NCBI GenBank assembly: GCA_005408345.1
Contig: SEMN01000578.1
Coordinates: 124,001 to 188,000 of the forward strand
From: Macquaria australasica
Lineage: Eukaryota > Chordata > Actinopteri > Centrarchiformes > Percichthyidae
Length of the DNA stretch: 64,000 nucleotides
Direction of reading: 5' to 3'
Below the pieces are notes generated by a model. That model did no database searches. It saw nothing but the letters and a program-made list of their open reading frames with translations, and was not told where the DNA came from. Shown one piece after another: positions 23,820 through 34,399 of the stretch (positions are counted from its first letter, which is position 1; every line of letters starts with the position of its first letter). Position numbers and translations under genes: made by a program.

Positions 23820-24039
23820 CTGTATCATGCACGCACGCACACACATACACACACACATAGTTATACAAATATGCAAACATACTGATGGAAATAGCCCGAT
23901 CCTTCTTTAAATACTAAATTTCATCCATACAGCAGCTTAATTCGTCGATCTGAAATGGAGAATTGGGTGACGTGATGTGGTGTGTCCAAAAATAATGACA
24001 ATGACTGCAGGTCTGTAAGTTCCATATGAGGAGATTTAA

Positions 24040-24700
24040 AGCTCTGATTCAGCGTAGTCCAGGAAGGGACGCCACATTCTCTCAAATTTGTCAGTAGAAC
24101 CAAAGTAGAAACCTGAGTTTCTCTAGTTTTAAGTGCTGTATGACATCTCTTAACCATAAAATGTAACTGGGGGGCTGTGGGTTTTTCCAGTTTAGGAGAA
24201 CTAACCTACATGCTAATAACATTATAAAGCTAACATCAAAAATTACAATCTTTGTAATTAGCTCCTCTAAGAGGACTATCCTCTCCCGGAACGCCGAATA
24301 TGGCAATCAAAGGATCACCTTCTATAACCTGCCCAAAAACATCCGACAGAGTTTGGAAAATAGATTTCTAGTAGTGAGATCATTTAGGACAGAGCCAGAA
24401 CATGTGTGCCAGAGTATGGTGAGTATGTCTTTTCTCAAAACACAGCACAGGACCTGTAATCAATAGAGCACATATGGATGCTGTAACAGAAAAAAAACCA
24501 TGCAGTTTAATTTTAGGTGGACTATAAGGAAGTGAACGACTGAGGAGCAATAACGTACTTTGAGGACTTTTTGTGATTTACATTTGTAAAATAGTAAATG
24601 AGGTGTAGTCATTTTTGGACCAGGTTTCTATATCATGTCTTAGTCCTTAAGAAATGTCCAAAAACATGTAATGCCTAGAATCTCAATGGTGCAGCTGACT
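24040..24700 (+). repeat. Dispersed repeat, copy 1 (partner at 25838-26130)
   Basis: Shares with 25838-26130 a block CTAGTTTTAAGTGCTGTATG / CCAGGTTTAAGAACATCATG followed by a GCTAATAA-containing block. Downstream CAGAGCCAGAACATGTGTGC resembles a phrase common in fish dispersed repeats. Family uncertain. Confidence 0.45.
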
Positions 24701-24876
24701 TGAAGGCCAGGGCCTCCGTGCAGCACCAGATTACTTTGTTAAAGAGGCTGTCTGAATCACTTTTCCCTCCGAGAAAAACACACTGCAGCCTGCTTGAAAT
24801 TGGAAATGGCAGCAATCTTTTTTTTTTTTTTTTTCAATCAGTAGTGCAGCTGTAGTGCGCCTGTGTAGACCCTTAC

Positions 24877-25037
24877 CTCAGTGATGAGCATCCGTGAGGC
24901 CATGGTGAGGCGGGTTCTGGGGGAGAAGTGGCTGGTGATCATGATCCTCATGCCGGCCTCAGAGAAGGACAGCTGGTGGGGGTATGCTGACAGCAGCTCG
25001 TCCACCATCAGCACCGATGGCTTCCTGTGGTGGTTTG
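24877..25037 (-). CDS. slc24a3: slc24a3 exon 9 (cytosolic loop)
   Basis: This 161-bp exon runs from phase 1 to phase 0. It encodes ANHHRKPSVLMVDELLSAYP, HQLSFSEAGMRIMITSHF, and ends ASRMLITE, all strongly conserved in the NCKX3 loop. The 3' splice site has a (TG)n run seven bases upstream of the exon in place of an ordinary pyrimidine tract. The donor is gtaagg. Confidence 0.94.
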
Positions 25038-25043
25038 CTGTCA

Positions 25044-25064
25044 GACACACACACACACACACAC
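25044..25064. repeat. (CA)n microsatellite at the exon 9 acceptor
   Basis: Read as (TG)n on the gene strand, seven bases upstream of the exon 9 acceptor. Confidence 0.9.
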
Positions 25065-25837
25065 GTAATAGCACAATATACACAAGCACTTATTTATTTA
25101 AATAAATAAATACAGGTACAACGAAAGACAATGAACATTAAGGACTCATTTTTTTACTAATTTTTTAGGACTATTTTAGACAGAGACCCAACAATGTGGT
25201 GCTCTGTAAGCTCTCTTATCACAGCACTACAACTGCTATGCATGAACACTTGAAGCAAAAGCATCCCAGAGCGCTTTGTCAACATGGCAGTAAGACCGCA
25301 CCGTCCTGTTTATTTCTGTCCCCACCCAAGCATGATCACTGTATTTGGATTATCAACACGCGGAACGTGTTTCTGTTAGTAGTAGTCACTTAAAATTGAT
25401 TTTCTAAATGTTTTTTCATCGCATCCATGTTAAAAGTAATTTCTGCACCGCTGCTGTTATGGTAACGTAACGTAACACCATGCGTCATCTAACGTTGTTA
25501 TTCGGCCGTTTTATATTTTCTGTTTACTTTAACGGCCATGTATGGGTGAGAAAATGGCTCAACAGACTGTTGTTGACAGTGTGTGACTCACTGTAAAACA
25601 GTGATTACCAGTGGGCTATTTGTTGTTGCCCTGCAGTGCATACTCTGTTTCTTGTTCCATTTGTTTGTTTTTAAGAGAAGATGATTGAATAAAATATTGT
25701 AATATTAATGAGACAAGTTTTTTATATTCATTTTGCATTAATTGTTATACTAATCGAGTAAGAAAAAAATAATCTTTAGAATAATTGATAAATTTGTCGT
25801 TAGATTAATCGATAAAAAAAATAATCGTTAGGTGCAG

Positions 25838-26130
25838 CCCTTGTCATAGGACCCCAAACTGACTCAAATTTTCCAGATGACCCCCTCAAGTTGTACTTAG
25901 TTTTCTCCAGGTTTAAGAACATCATGAGGTCTTTGATCCATACAGATGTTTTGGGGGCAAATGGTGACTTCCACTCCGATAATATTCTTCTACGTGCTAA
26001 TAAGGATGCAAGGCCAATACATGCACTTAGGACCGCAAGAGAACACAACCGTCTACCACGCTCTATACCTCGTAATATCTGTGCTGGAACATGGGGTTCA
26101 GTAGCACATAATCCAATCCTTGATGATTGA
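25838..26130 (+). repeat. Dispersed repeat, copy 2
   Basis: Same orientation as 24040-24700 but more diverged; see that entry for shared blocks. Lies in the intron between exons 8 and 9. Confidence 0.45.
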
Positions 26131-26234
26131 GTGGACTGAATGCATACATACAATGTTTGCAACCATCGCAATGATTTCCGTTCAGGCCGCTAGATTACAT
26201 CTGAGCATACAACTCTGCAATCCAGAAGTGAAGC

Positions 26235-26420
26235 TTAAAGGAACACTTCAACACTTTCTTCAATACCACTCTCATGTCTGAGTGTTAAGTATGGAGATGG
26301 AGCAGTGAGGCGTTTAGCTTAGCATAAAGACTGGAAGCAGCTAACCTAGCTCCATCCAAAGTTCAAAAACAACCATAGCAATACCGTTAATGCTCAGTAA
26401 TTAACGTGTATTTCTTCTGT
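26235..26420 (+). repeat. GCTTAGCATAAAGACTGG-family repeat, copy 2
   Basis: Blocks AAAGGAACACTTCAACACTT, TAAGTATGGAGATGGAG, TTTAGCTTAGCATAAAGACT and TAATTAACGTGTATTTCTTC, matching copies at 22488 and 30540. Confidence 0.6.
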
Positions 26421-26520
26421 TTAAGCGGTACACAAACAGAAAAGTAAAAAATGTTAACATTTGTGGTTTAAGATGGAGTTGTGTTGAAACTATTTCTTGG
26501 CTTTCTTGGTTTAACAGTAC

Positions 26521-26648
26521 CTTTCTTCAGTAGAACAACGGTAGCGTCACAGCCGTCGTCTAGTTCGGCGTTATTGGCCGCCCCGTTCCTCAAACTGGAT
26601 GCGTTCTTCTTTCGCCTCTCCAGAAAACGAACAACATTTGAGTTGAAC
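26521..26648 (-). CDS. slc24a3: slc24a3 exon 8 (start of cytosolic loop)
   Basis: This 128-bp exon runs from phase 2 to phase 1. It encodes FNSNVVRFLERRKKNASSL, then NNAELDDGCDATVVLLKK. The NNAE-DD and CDATVVLLKK segments are characteristic of NCKX3 and are the best evidence for assigning this paralogue. The segment is basic then acidic and has no membrane helix, as expected for the large intracellular loop. Confidence 0.9.
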
Positions 26649-26902
26649 CTGAAACAGACGTCAGGTAAAATCCAATTCAAATCTAACATGTGAAACTGCA
26701 CAGTGACTTGAAATTTTTCATCACAGAATACTTTGTAGTTATTTACTCATTTTGCTTTATAGGGCAGCTATGGGGCTCTTGCTAGACCAACTGATTTATT
26801 GTGTTTCTATATTTATCTGCAATTTATATTCAATGTAGTTTTCTTTTTTTTTCTTAATTTTTCTATCAACATTAAATACCAGTATTTATAACCCAGCCAA
26901 TG

Positions 26903-26962
26903 TGGGTCAGATTGGATTCTCCCACTTTGGCCATGATGATGATGATAATCCAATCTGACCCA
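26903..26962. repeat. Perfect 16-bp hairpin in an slc24a3 intron
   Basis: TGGGTCAGATTGGATT at 26903-26918 pairs with its complement at 26947-26962 around a 28-base loop that includes (GAT)n. Lies in the 485-bp intron between exons 7 and 8. Confidence 0.75.
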
Positions 26963-27133
26963 TGTGGATATGAAAAATAATGCACCTGACCTGAACCTGA
27001 CCACGGACATGACAATGCATTTCCTGTAGTTGCTTTACAATAAAAACCGTACAACCAGTAACCTTTAATTCTTTAAGAAAAGCCATAGGATGTTTTAACT
27101 GTGTGTCATCCGAAATGAAGCTTACTGACTTAC

Positions 27134-27187
27134 TTCATGATCAAAATGTAGACGAAATACATCAGGATCAACGTGAGAGCCTCCCAC
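27134..27187 (-). CDS. slc24a3: slc24a3 exon 7
   Basis: This 54-bp exon starts with one base completing Trp and ends with two bases of Lys (phase 2 at both ends). It encodes WEALTLILMYFVYILIM, the last helix of the first membrane cluster. The acceptor is tacag and the donor gtaagt. Confidence 0.92.
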
Positions 27188-27291
27188 CTGTAAAACAAAG
27201 TTGGGATCAATTTACCATGTGAATTATTTTGTAAATTTGAGGCTGTAAGCAAATATATATTTAAAAAAAAACATATAAAAATTACACTTAC

Positions 27292-27317
27292 CAAACCACT
27301 TTTTCGTCATATATGAA
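27292..27317 (-). CDS. slc24a3: slc24a3 exon 6, 26-bp microexon
   Basis: This exon is only 26 bases, between an attacag acceptor and a gtaagt donor, phase 0 to phase 2. It encodes FIYDEKVV plus two bases of a Trp codon, matching the family segment FIYDE-V-WWE. Both neighbouring exons need exactly this insert to keep frame, which makes the assignment strong despite the size. Confidence 0.88.
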
Positions 27318-27556
27318 CTGTAATATGGAAGAGGACAATGACAGAGGTGAAAATCGTTGACTTATGTAATTTATACAGCTGTTGAAATCACACATATTGT
27401 AATTAAATGAAGGCATAATTACAGGTGGACAAGAAAGAATAACAACCACATTAGTCCAACTGACACAATACAATATTTTAATATTTCTCCACCCACAAGA
27501 CTTAAGGATGGATCTTTGTATTTGCAATGTTTGTGTTACATAAAGTTGTTCCTTAC

Positions 27557-27631
27557 CACTATAAGAGCAGAGATAGACAAGGTGTAGTAGACAGAGTCTC
27601 TGAGCAGAGGCCAGCAGGAGAGACGTATTGT
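27557..27631 (-). CDS. slc24a3: slc24a3 exon 5
   Basis: This exon has 25 codons, phase 0 at both ends. It encodes WPLLRDSVYYTLSISALIV, a transmembrane helix with the conserved RDSVYYT motif. The acceptor is ttag, and upstream on the sense strand the pyrimidine tract is a run of TGTC-type tetranucleotides. Confidence 0.92.
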
Positions 27632-28200
27632 CTAAGACAGACAGACACACAGACAGACAGGGAAAAGGAGTGAGACAATGCTAAAACTCGCAGACACTGA
27701 ACTACATTTTTTTGTCCTGTTGAGTAACACATCCCACAAGGTACTGACTGCTGTGCACAACTAACAAGATAAACCAAGCTCTGTGCGTGTGTGTGTGTGT
27801 GTTTTGGTCTTACGTAACATGTAATCTAAATAGGAAAAAAAAATTCTGCTTTCCTCACGGGATTACAGCAGTGAACGGGACAGATATCATTTTCTGACTC
27901 GCACACTTTTGCTGCAAAATAAATGCAGTTATGACGAGAGAGAGAGAGAGTAGTTTCCATCCAAGGTTTTTAATGTGGACTGTGTTGAATCTATCAACAA
28001 AACATTTTCAGTTGCTCTGTCTGTCCTTGTATGTTTTATGTACACATGTATTAGGTGGCCATCACGGTTTAATTGCTGGATGCGTACAAAAATTCTTACT
28101 AAAGGTTTGTGTGAATGTTGAATTGAAAAACTGTTAGTGAGAGAGAAACAAAGAATAAAATAGCATTGATAGGTGTGTGTGTGTGCATTTTGTATTGTAC

Positions 28201-28304
28201 CTGTACGGCGAATATCCCACACACTCCAATAATGCAGAGGATGTTAAAGACGGCTGAGCCCACAATGGTGCCGACCCCGACGTCACCTTTAGTGATGAAA
28301 ACTC
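28201..28304 (-). CDS. slc24a3: slc24a3 exon 4 (alpha-1 repeat, second part)
   Basis: This 104-bp exon runs from phase 1 to phase 0. It encodes GVFITKGDVGVGTIVGSAVF and continues NILCIIGVCGIFAVQ, which completes the alpha-1 repeat and its second helix. The acceptor is ctacag and the donor gtacaa, a weak but GT-type donor. Confidence 0.94.
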
Positions 28305-29465
28305 CTGTAGAGCATACACACAGACACCGATGACCACACATGACAAGCTATTTGTTCACATACTGGGTCCATGAACAGCAAGCGAGCACATTTAATTAAG
28401 TAAACATATTTAAAGATCACCTCCACACATGTTTTAACATGTACGTATATAGATTGCTCTACTTTGAATAATAATTTGTATCTGATAAATTCAATTATCT
28501 TGTTAGAATCTAAAAGTATACGTTTTCCTGCTGGACACAAGATGTCTCCTGCTTCACTGTAAAGTCCATTCTCAGTGTGTGTTCACTGGCAGCTTCAAGT
28601 TTCTACATCACACTTTTGCAAGTTGAACACTGGACCGGGATTGGCTGCTTCCAAACTATTAGTGATGTCACAAAGTTTCCACTTTCAGCAGATGAATGTG
28701 AAAACATCCTTCTAGTGTCAAACTCTGCACAGACATGATTCTGTACAGTGAAGCTCAAACATTCAACTGGACAAACAAGAAGAAAAACATTTTTTTGAGT
28801 AGAGGGGAACTTTAGTTTCTACTCCAGGGGCTGCTTAAGATCATGAACACAGTCACAGCACACAGTCACCCTTGTAGTCCTTTTCTTTTTAACATGTTTT
28901 TCCAATTTTAAATAGGGGTCTAATATAAGGCAGATATATTTTACTTCAGAAATCCATTTGATAGACTGTCCATTATCTTTTAAATGAAATGTATGAACTT
29001 CTGATGACACAGCTTTATTCATGTTAAATATTAAACATGAGTCTTGAAACTCTGCTGCTATAAATAAGTTATTGTGAGAAATGATATATAATGTTAATCA
29101 ACCTTCTTGTTGTTATTATTTTTACAGGATAATAGAATGAGGTTAAAGAAATACCTACACCTGTCCTTCAGTTGGATCTTCTCATCTAAAGGGTTTAGTT
29201 TCCACTCTTTCTTATTGCCATGTAAGATACGTATGACTCAGTGTTTGATTTCTCTGGAGTATTTTAAGCAACTGTAGATCTTTGCATTGTCTCATTTTTA
29301 TTCATTTACCTAAAGTTTGCAAGTAAACATTATATTCAGTCTTATCAAAAAAAAAAAAAAAGACTTTCAGCTTGTTTTTGGTCAATGAATTTCCCTCAAA
29401 AGATGTGTGAATATTTGTATTCAAATGTGGGTGTGAATGTGTGTATGTGAGTGTATGTTTCTCAC

Positions 29466-29550
29466 CAATGACAGAGGTGAACAGTTCAGGAGCTGAACTG
29501 CCTGCTGCCATAAAAGTCGCTCCTGCAACATCCTCACTCAGATGAAGACG
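29466..29550 (-). CDS. slc24a3: slc24a3 exon 3 (alpha-1 repeat, first part)
   Basis: This 85-bp exon runs from phase 0 to phase 1. It encodes RLHLSEDVAGATFMAAGSS followed by APELFTSVI, the core of the alpha-1 repeat. The Glu of APELF corresponds to the Ca2+/Na+-coordinating glutamate known from NCKX2 (Glu188); it is intact here. Confidence 0.95.
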
Positions 29551-29687
29551 CTGGTTGAGAGAAGATAAGAGAAAAAAAGAAAATGCTATTTTTAACAGAA
29601 ATACATCACAACGCATCACTTAGAGAGTTGTTGTGTGGTGATGTAAGCTCAGTAGAAGTGCAGTAATAACCTGCAGTGTTTTCTTAC

Positions 29688-29762
29688 CTCACATAGCTTC
29701 TCTAGTGAGGGGACAAAGTAGTCGTCACACACCAAAGCCAGGGCATAGAACATGTAGACCGC
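29688..29762 (-). CDS. slc24a3: slc24a3 exon 2
   Basis: This exon has 25 whole codons, phase 0 at both ends, with a cag acceptor and a gtaaga donor. It encodes YMFYALALVCDDYFVPSLEK and ends LCE, the first membrane helix and the conserved CDD-FVPSLEK loop of NCKX proteins. A (TG)n run of about 44 bases starts 14 bases upstream of the acceptor on the sense strand. Confidence 0.93.
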
Positions 29763-29774
29763 CTGCAGGGGCCA

Positions 29775-29776
<2 letters not shown>

Positions 29777-29820
<44 letters not shown>
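29777..29820. repeat. (CA)n microsatellite at the exon 2 acceptor
   Basis: About 22 CA units. On the gene strand this is a (TG)n run ending 14 bases before exon 2. Confidence 0.92.
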
Positions 29821-29824
<4 letters not shown>

Positions 29825-30044
29825 AAGATGAGGAACAATACACACTAGCCAAGACCCCTGCTGAAAAAACATTTGTGCTCCATTTTCTCCTTTTACAGTG
29901 GAATCACAGGTTCTACCATCATTCACCTGATGTTAGCTTAAACTAAAACTGAGCCCTGACACCAACCAAGAAGATACTATGATACATCCATACACTATGA
30001 AGCTTTTGCTGTTCTGTTCTGTCAAAGAACCTTAATAACTTGTT

Positions 30045-30175
30045 TAACATTTTAGGAAATATGCCTACTTTCTGATACTGGAGCTGGAGCCAGGGGGGCA
30101 ATTAGCTTAGCATAAAGACTAAAAGCAAGGGGATAGCTCTGTCCAAAGTTAAAAAATGTACCTCCCACAAGCAGC
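30045..30175 (+). repeat. GCTTAGCATAAAGACTGG-family repeat, copy 3
   Basis: Blocks ATACTGGAGCTGGAGCCAGG, TTAGCTTAGCATAAAGACTA and AGCTCTGTCCAAAGTT; a shorter copy in the intron between exons 1 and 2. Confidence 0.6.
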
Positions 30176-30539
30176 AGTGTATCCACCTTATTCATAGGAT
30201 GACCTGAAGAAGTGGCCTCAGATAACGTACAGCAGCATATTTAGCTACTTTACTTTACATTGGTACCGACGGTGAAGCGATGAACAAACTGAAAAGCTCA
30301 GAGGCATATCAGTACTTCCATCGGATAAAGTTGAACATGTTTTATTGAAGGAGGTGGAACAGAACTTTGTCTATCTCAGAGCCAACATAGAGCCAAGTCA
30401 GAGCCTCAAAGTCCCATATCACCATTCACTTAGCTAACGCTAAGCTAACTTGGTTTGTGACTGCTATCCAAGGCCACTTCTTCAGGTCGCTCTTCTATTC
30501 CTCGGTAGTAGAAGGCAGAGGTACTGAGGATCACATTAC

Positions 30540-30845
30540 CCCATTTAAAGAAAACGTTTGGTATTTTGGGAAATACGCTGAATGTTAGATGAGAAGATTG
30601 ACAACACTCTTATGTCTGTGAAGCTACCTCAAGCAGCCAGCTTACTTAGCTTAGCACAAAGACTGGAAAGAACGAAAGCTAGCCTGGCTCTGTCCAAAGG
30701 TGACAAAATCCACCTATCAGCACCTCTAAACAAAGTAGATATAACATGTTAATTAGTGAGCTTTAATCTGTACAAAAGCAAAGTGTAAAAACAACAAATC
30801 GCCATTATACGGATTATGTCAAACTTTGTCTTTAAGGTGTGATAG
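30540..30845 (+). repeat. GCTTAGCATAAAGACTGG-family repeat, copy 4
   Basis: The longest copy: TTGGTATTTTGGGAAATACG, CTTAGCTTAGCACAAAGACT, CTGGCTCTGTCCAAAG, CAGCACCTCTAAACAAAG and ACATGTTAATTAGTGAGCTT, in that order. Confidence 0.62.
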
Positions 30846-32480
30846 GCTGTGTTCTCCCGCAGATGCTGGATCAGTAAAAGGAATAAGGTATCATAAGGCT
30901 AAGAATATGGTGGATAAGAATGTTTGAAGCAGTAGCAGACTGAGAGAGGTTTTAAACTCTTGTTAAAGAAATGATTGTTAAATAAATACATCTATCTAAA
31001 GTAACAGGTGGCAAGTTACTTCAAATTTACAGTAGAAGGAACACTTGTGATACCATCCTTACTCTTTACATCAAACCCAACTTTCAAATACTGACTGGAT
31101 GCCAACACTGTTATTCAAATGTAAGCCCCATAGATGAATGAGTAAGTGACCTTAACATTAGCTAGATTACTGTTTATTTTGGTTTGGAGTGTGAATTAGT
31201 TGAACTTAATCCTTTCAGCAGCAGCTGAGCTGAGCTGAGGTGCTGAAAAGACTGGATAATGTTTCTGTTCAATATGTGGCACTGATTTTTAATTGAACAG
31301 TGTTGACTATATGAAGCCAATCCATTTGTGATGCTTTGTTTATTGCACCCCATTGCACTCTTGGCATGTCAGCTGTCAATGCCTCAGTTCACTCTATTAA
31401 AGGTTTAGTTCACCTGAATTACATATTTCTTTTAACCCAAAGGAAGAATCCCTATGAAAACTATTAACAGCTTGTTCTATGGATTATCCAGAGTTACCAG
31501 GACACTGCTTGTGGAAAGACACACAAGGGAAATATGAATTAAAGGCCAATCTCTAATATAAGAGAAGCTAGCATGATATGACGCACCTTGCCCATGTATG
31601 GCACTTTAAGCTTTGAGAGTATGGGTGAATGGGTGGGTGTGTTTAGAAGCACTTTCTCATAACCTTCTTAGGAGTTGTTAGGAGTTCTAATACTTTTATG
31701 TACTGTTGTCTTGTGATTCTGTGCCACTGTAATGTCTTGTTTTTGACTCTGGATTGCTGAAACTCATGTCTGCACAACAAATTTACCCTTGGGTACTAAT
31801 AAAGAAACCTTGAACCTTGAACCTTAAGCCTGTTCTAAATAAAGCTTTGTTGTCTGCTATTCAGGTCAATACAAGGCCCGTCCAATATTTGAGACAGAAA
31901 ACTGAAACAGCTTCAGACCAAGTTTCTTTGATTACTATGTATATGTTGACATAAATATAGAATGCATAGCTGAACAGAACAGGCTTCCACAAACATGAAT
32001 TTAATTATAGGGAATGACGTAACTGCTGTTTGACATGTAGAGCCGTTTTGGTGTGTGGCTCTTTAGAGAGTCAGTCAATGTGTCCTCATATCACACCTCT
32101 GCTCAACATCTGCCAAACACTTCCGCAATACACCACACTGGCAGCTGGCTGAGTGGGTGGCTACACTTTAGTGTATTATGTCTGTGTGGTGTGTGTCAGT
32201 TTAGCGTTATACTGTAACATTTCTCCCATTATTCTCCCAGGCCACCACAGGCTTATATTAGAGACAGGCCTTTACTTGTAATTTCCCCAGTTTTATATAG
32301 AATTGTAGATTTGATCAGCTTTTAGTGAGAGGTCTCCTTATTTTCTGATCTGCTCTACGTTTAATTTGCTGGTCACCCTGTTTGCTGTTCCTGTAAACTC
32401 AAAACTTCCTCCATGTTTACCTGTCTTTCTTAAGATAAGATAACCAAACCACTAAGAACCACACGCTGATTTGCTGCTGC
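30846..32480 (-). other. slc24a3 intron DNA with LINE tail
   Basis: No gene. At 31797-31832 AATAAAGAAACCTTGAACCT with repeated CCTTGAA is the tail of an old plus-oriented LINE; its body is too decayed to identify. Confidence 0.45.
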
Positions 32481-32489
32481 ATAAAAAAG

Positions 32490-32760
32490 TCTCAAGGTGT
32501 TTTCACACCTAACTTGTTTGGTTCAGTTAAAACAAACCCTGGTGCATTTGCCCGGATAGTGCGGTTTGTTTGGGCAGGTGTGAACACAGTAATCGCCCTC
32601 AGGTGTGGACCAAAACAACCTTACAGAGACCCTTTAGAGAAGGTGGTCTCGGTCCGGTTCCAAACAAACTCTGGAGCGGTTCGTTTGTGCTGGGAATGTG
32701 ATCCGACCTCGATCTGACCCAACTACCAGGTGTACTCTGCAAGTTTGAGCTAAAGGCTCC
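32490..32760. repeat. Probable non-autonomous DNA element
   Basis: Starts AGGTGTTTTCACACCTAACT and contains several GGTTC/GAACC and TTTGTTTGG words with GCAGGTGTGAACAC, resembling common fish short transposons. A matching far terminal repeat was not found with confidence. Confidence 0.35.
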
Positions 32761-33318
32761 TATAGCCAGGTGTGCTTTGCAGAGCAAGCAAACTGTTTGT
32801 AGTAGTAGCAGGTAGCTGGAATATGAACCAGCAATGTTTCTCTCACAGAAATATGCACTAGTTCACAACACAGGACCTTCTTCCTGTATTTTCTTTCTTG
32901 CTCCCGCCCCAGACACATCTGACCAAAGGGCAGAGTGAACATTCTCACGTGGTTTGTAGTGATGCATTTTGGTTTGCTTGGATTTTTCTGTGTGAAAAAA
33001 AACCAAACTAAGGGGAAAACACTCCTCAATCAACTGATTCAGACCAGAGCAAAAAAGACACATCTCAGCATTGATGAAGCTCTGGTAGAAAATATCTGCT
33101 GTAATTCATATTCACCATGTGGCATTTTTTGAATTGACCTGTGTTTTACTGAAGAGCTTTTTTGCAATCTCAGCTTCCTGATATCCTTCACAATGTTGTA
33201 TAATTGATTTAAACCTACACATCTGAAGAAAGCAGGAGCTACTTTGGAAATGCAGTGACTATCAAACACTGGCACCCTTTAATGAGTGTGTATATGCAGT
33301 GCTGCAGGTAACACTCAC

Positions 33319-33395
33319 ACAGAGAACGTGCAGGCCCACTGCTCCTTCAGTACGCTCCTGGTTGGTGAAGTAATCCCTGGGGAACTCATGGATTG
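33319..33395 (-). CDS. slc24a3: slc24a3 exon 1 of 15 in window
   Basis: This 77-bp exon lies between a ctgcag acceptor and a gtgagt donor. It begins with the last two bases of a split codon (phase-1 intron upstream) and ends in phase 0. It encodes HEFPRDYFTNQERTEGAV and ends at HVLC, the segment just before and into the first transmembrane helix after the processed N terminus. Because it starts in mid-codon, at least one coding exon must lie further upstream. Confidence 0.9.
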
Positions 33396-34399
33396 CTGCA
33401 GAGAAATAACACACACTTGATGTTGATGCAAAAAGTCAGCCATTACGTTCTACTTATGGTTATTCCCAATAACTAGCACAACAATATGTCAAGTAATGGA
33501 TGGCTGGATGTATCATATGTATAAGACCCAATATTTTTAAGAGCTCCTCAAAATCATGTCTCACTACCTGCATACATGGACCCTAATATTCCACTAATAA
33601 TATGAATGATAGCCCAATCAGAATAAAAAGGCCTCATGTAACCACCTCAATCGGAAGAGACTGGCCCGATCGGGTTGAGAGGGGTGGTGTAAACCTTTGA
33701 TAATCTCTTCAATAGGAAAATATTAGTGCCTAATAACCATGTAAACACTTAATCCCATCGTTTCTCTCTGGTTGGATTAAATAAATTCTTTCTGCGAATG
33801 TTTGCCCCACGTGGGGGGACATTAAGTGACGTGAACGAGTTTCCTGGAGGGACAGAAACATGGCGGCAGCAAAACAATACTGCTCTGTAGCTGACAGACC
33901 ATAACATTTTAATTGTCATTTCCACTTTCCACTTTGTCTAAAACATTTGGGCTAATAAATAATTTCTACAACATTATAAAACATTCTAATCATAACCTGG
34001 ATTATTGAATAATGACATGACATAAAAACATGCGTTGCTGCCATTAGAAATGCTACATGTGCATCCAGTGTCTGAGCAGTGAAGTACATTAACATCCTGT
34101 GGTTTGACTAATCTGAGCTTATAAATACAGAATGCAGTTTTTTTTATAAATGTGCAGATGTTTGTCTAAACAGTTTAAACATATTCAGGTAAATGGACTT
34201 CATCAGAAATGGACATCGCTTCAGATGGCAGATAAGGACGTCTCATTTCTTCTCAGGGCTTCCTGGTTTCCTCTCTCCTCGCACCTTTTTCCTGCATCTC
34301 TCCTCACGTCTTGAGCCAGAGGGATGAAGATGCAAGGAAAAGACGCAAGGGAGGGAAACACGGATGCAATTAAGGGAATTGGGATCCACCCTGCTACTT
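33396..34399 (-). other. slc24a3 5' intron DNA
   Basis: No coding sequence seen. 33560-33790 contains AATATTCCACTAATAATATG and ACCATGTAAACAC words resembling the element at 48826-49464, so an old related insertion is likely. Confidence 0.35.

Larger units (their letters stand above)
13315..33395 (-). other. slc24a3: slc24a3 gene body (NCKX3), 5' part missing
   Basis: Fifteen minus-strand exons with canonical GT-AG junctions join without a frameshift into 1637 coding bases, about 545 codons including the stop. The product is a plasma-membrane K+-dependent Na+/Ca2+ exchanger (SLC24 family), which imports Na+ while exporting Ca2+ with K+. Order: partial N-terminal extracellular segment, first membrane cluster with alpha-1 repeat (APELF), long cytosolic loop, second membrane cluster with alpha-2 repeat (VPDCMAS and SNVFDI), and a C-terminal helix ending TFVNLPTCRDD. 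The loop segments CDATVVLLKK, DELLSAYPHQLSFSEAG and GNETENED fit NCKX3 as I remember it, and not NCKX4, whose loop differs. Vertebrate NCKX3 is about 640 residues, so roughly 100 N-terminal residues lie outside the window. No upstream exon was found up to 64000. Confidence 0.93.
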
